From CAZIMM01 sp964540415 (lineage in GTDB: Bacteria > Bacillota > Clostridia > Oscillospirales > Acutalibacteraceae), in NCBI GenBank assembly GCA_964540415.1, contig CAZIMM010000106.1, positions 1-6,237 of the forward strand: 6,237 nt of DNA, read 5' to 3'. The first letter of the stretch is position 1; each line of letters opens with the position of its first letter. The position numbers and the translations under genes were made by a program. Below, in pieces: positions 6,207 through 6,237 of the stretch. The notes below the pieces were generated by a model. It was given only the letters and a program-made list of their open reading frames with translations, was not told the origin of the DNA and ran no database searches.

Positions 6207-6235
6207 TTGACAACTTTATCCGGCTGTTATATAAT
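6207..6235 (+). promoter_or_regulatory. Consensus sigma-A promoter for a gene beyond the right edge
   Basis: TTGACA (6207-6212) and TATAAT (6230-6235) are both exact consensus with a 17-bp spacer. The predicted start point is just past the end of the window, so the gene or RNA it drives cannot be seen. The -35 box sits in the 9-bp near-palindrome GTTGACAAC (6206-6214). No intrinsic terminator separates the isomerase stop codon from this promoter, so read-through from the phoH unit is possible. Confidence 0.8.
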
Positions 6236-6237
6236 AA

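Overview
The window looks like chromosomal DNA of a low-to-mid G+C Firmicute, probably an anaerobic clostridial (Oscillospiraceae/Ruminococcaceae-like) lineage. The evidence is a TepA-type ClpP-fold protease (a Firmicutes family), an adjacent phoH-ybeY pair, AGGAGG-like ribosome binding sites, sigma-A consensus promoters and tight gene packing. Base composition is close to balanced by eye, and codon use looks uniform across the genes. I see no tRNA or rRNA gene, CRISPR array, insertion sequence or phage gene. The taxonomic placement is inference.

Layout: two divergent transcription units start from an AT-rich region at about 2035-2203. The leftward unit (minus strand) begins at an exact TTGACA-17-TATAAT promoter. 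It encodes a 478-residue protein of the neutral ceramidase fold (598-2034), then, after 57 bp, a TepA-like protease that runs off the left edge (1-540). The gap between them can form a 9-bp stem that covers part of the tepA Shine-Dalgarno sequence.

The rightward unit begins at a TTGATA-17-TAAAAT promoter with an extended -10. It runs phoH (2204-3169), ybeY (3170-3682, zero-base gap), a three-part metallophosphatase (3699-5336) and a TIM-barrel sugar isomerase/epimerase-like protein (5367-6182). The phoH promoter overlaps the first possible phoH ATG, so the real start is the ATG at 2204. At the right edge a second exact TTGACA-17-TATAAT promoter (6207-6235) points out of the window, with no terminator before it.

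Functionally, phoH and ybeY are conserved RNA-metabolism genes that here share a transcript with two catabolic-looking enzymes instead of the dgkA/cdd/era genes that often follow them. The ceramidase-fold amidase, the metallophosphatase and the isomerase all lack signal peptides. They could be parts of a cytoplasmic salvage route for an N-acylated or phosphorylated compound, but that link is a hypothesis. The best leads are the altered nucleophile loop of the ceramidase-like protein, the metallophosphatase carrying a C-terminal copper-amine-oxidase-N-like domain without a secretion signal, and the compact divergent promoter region with an operator-like inverted repeat.
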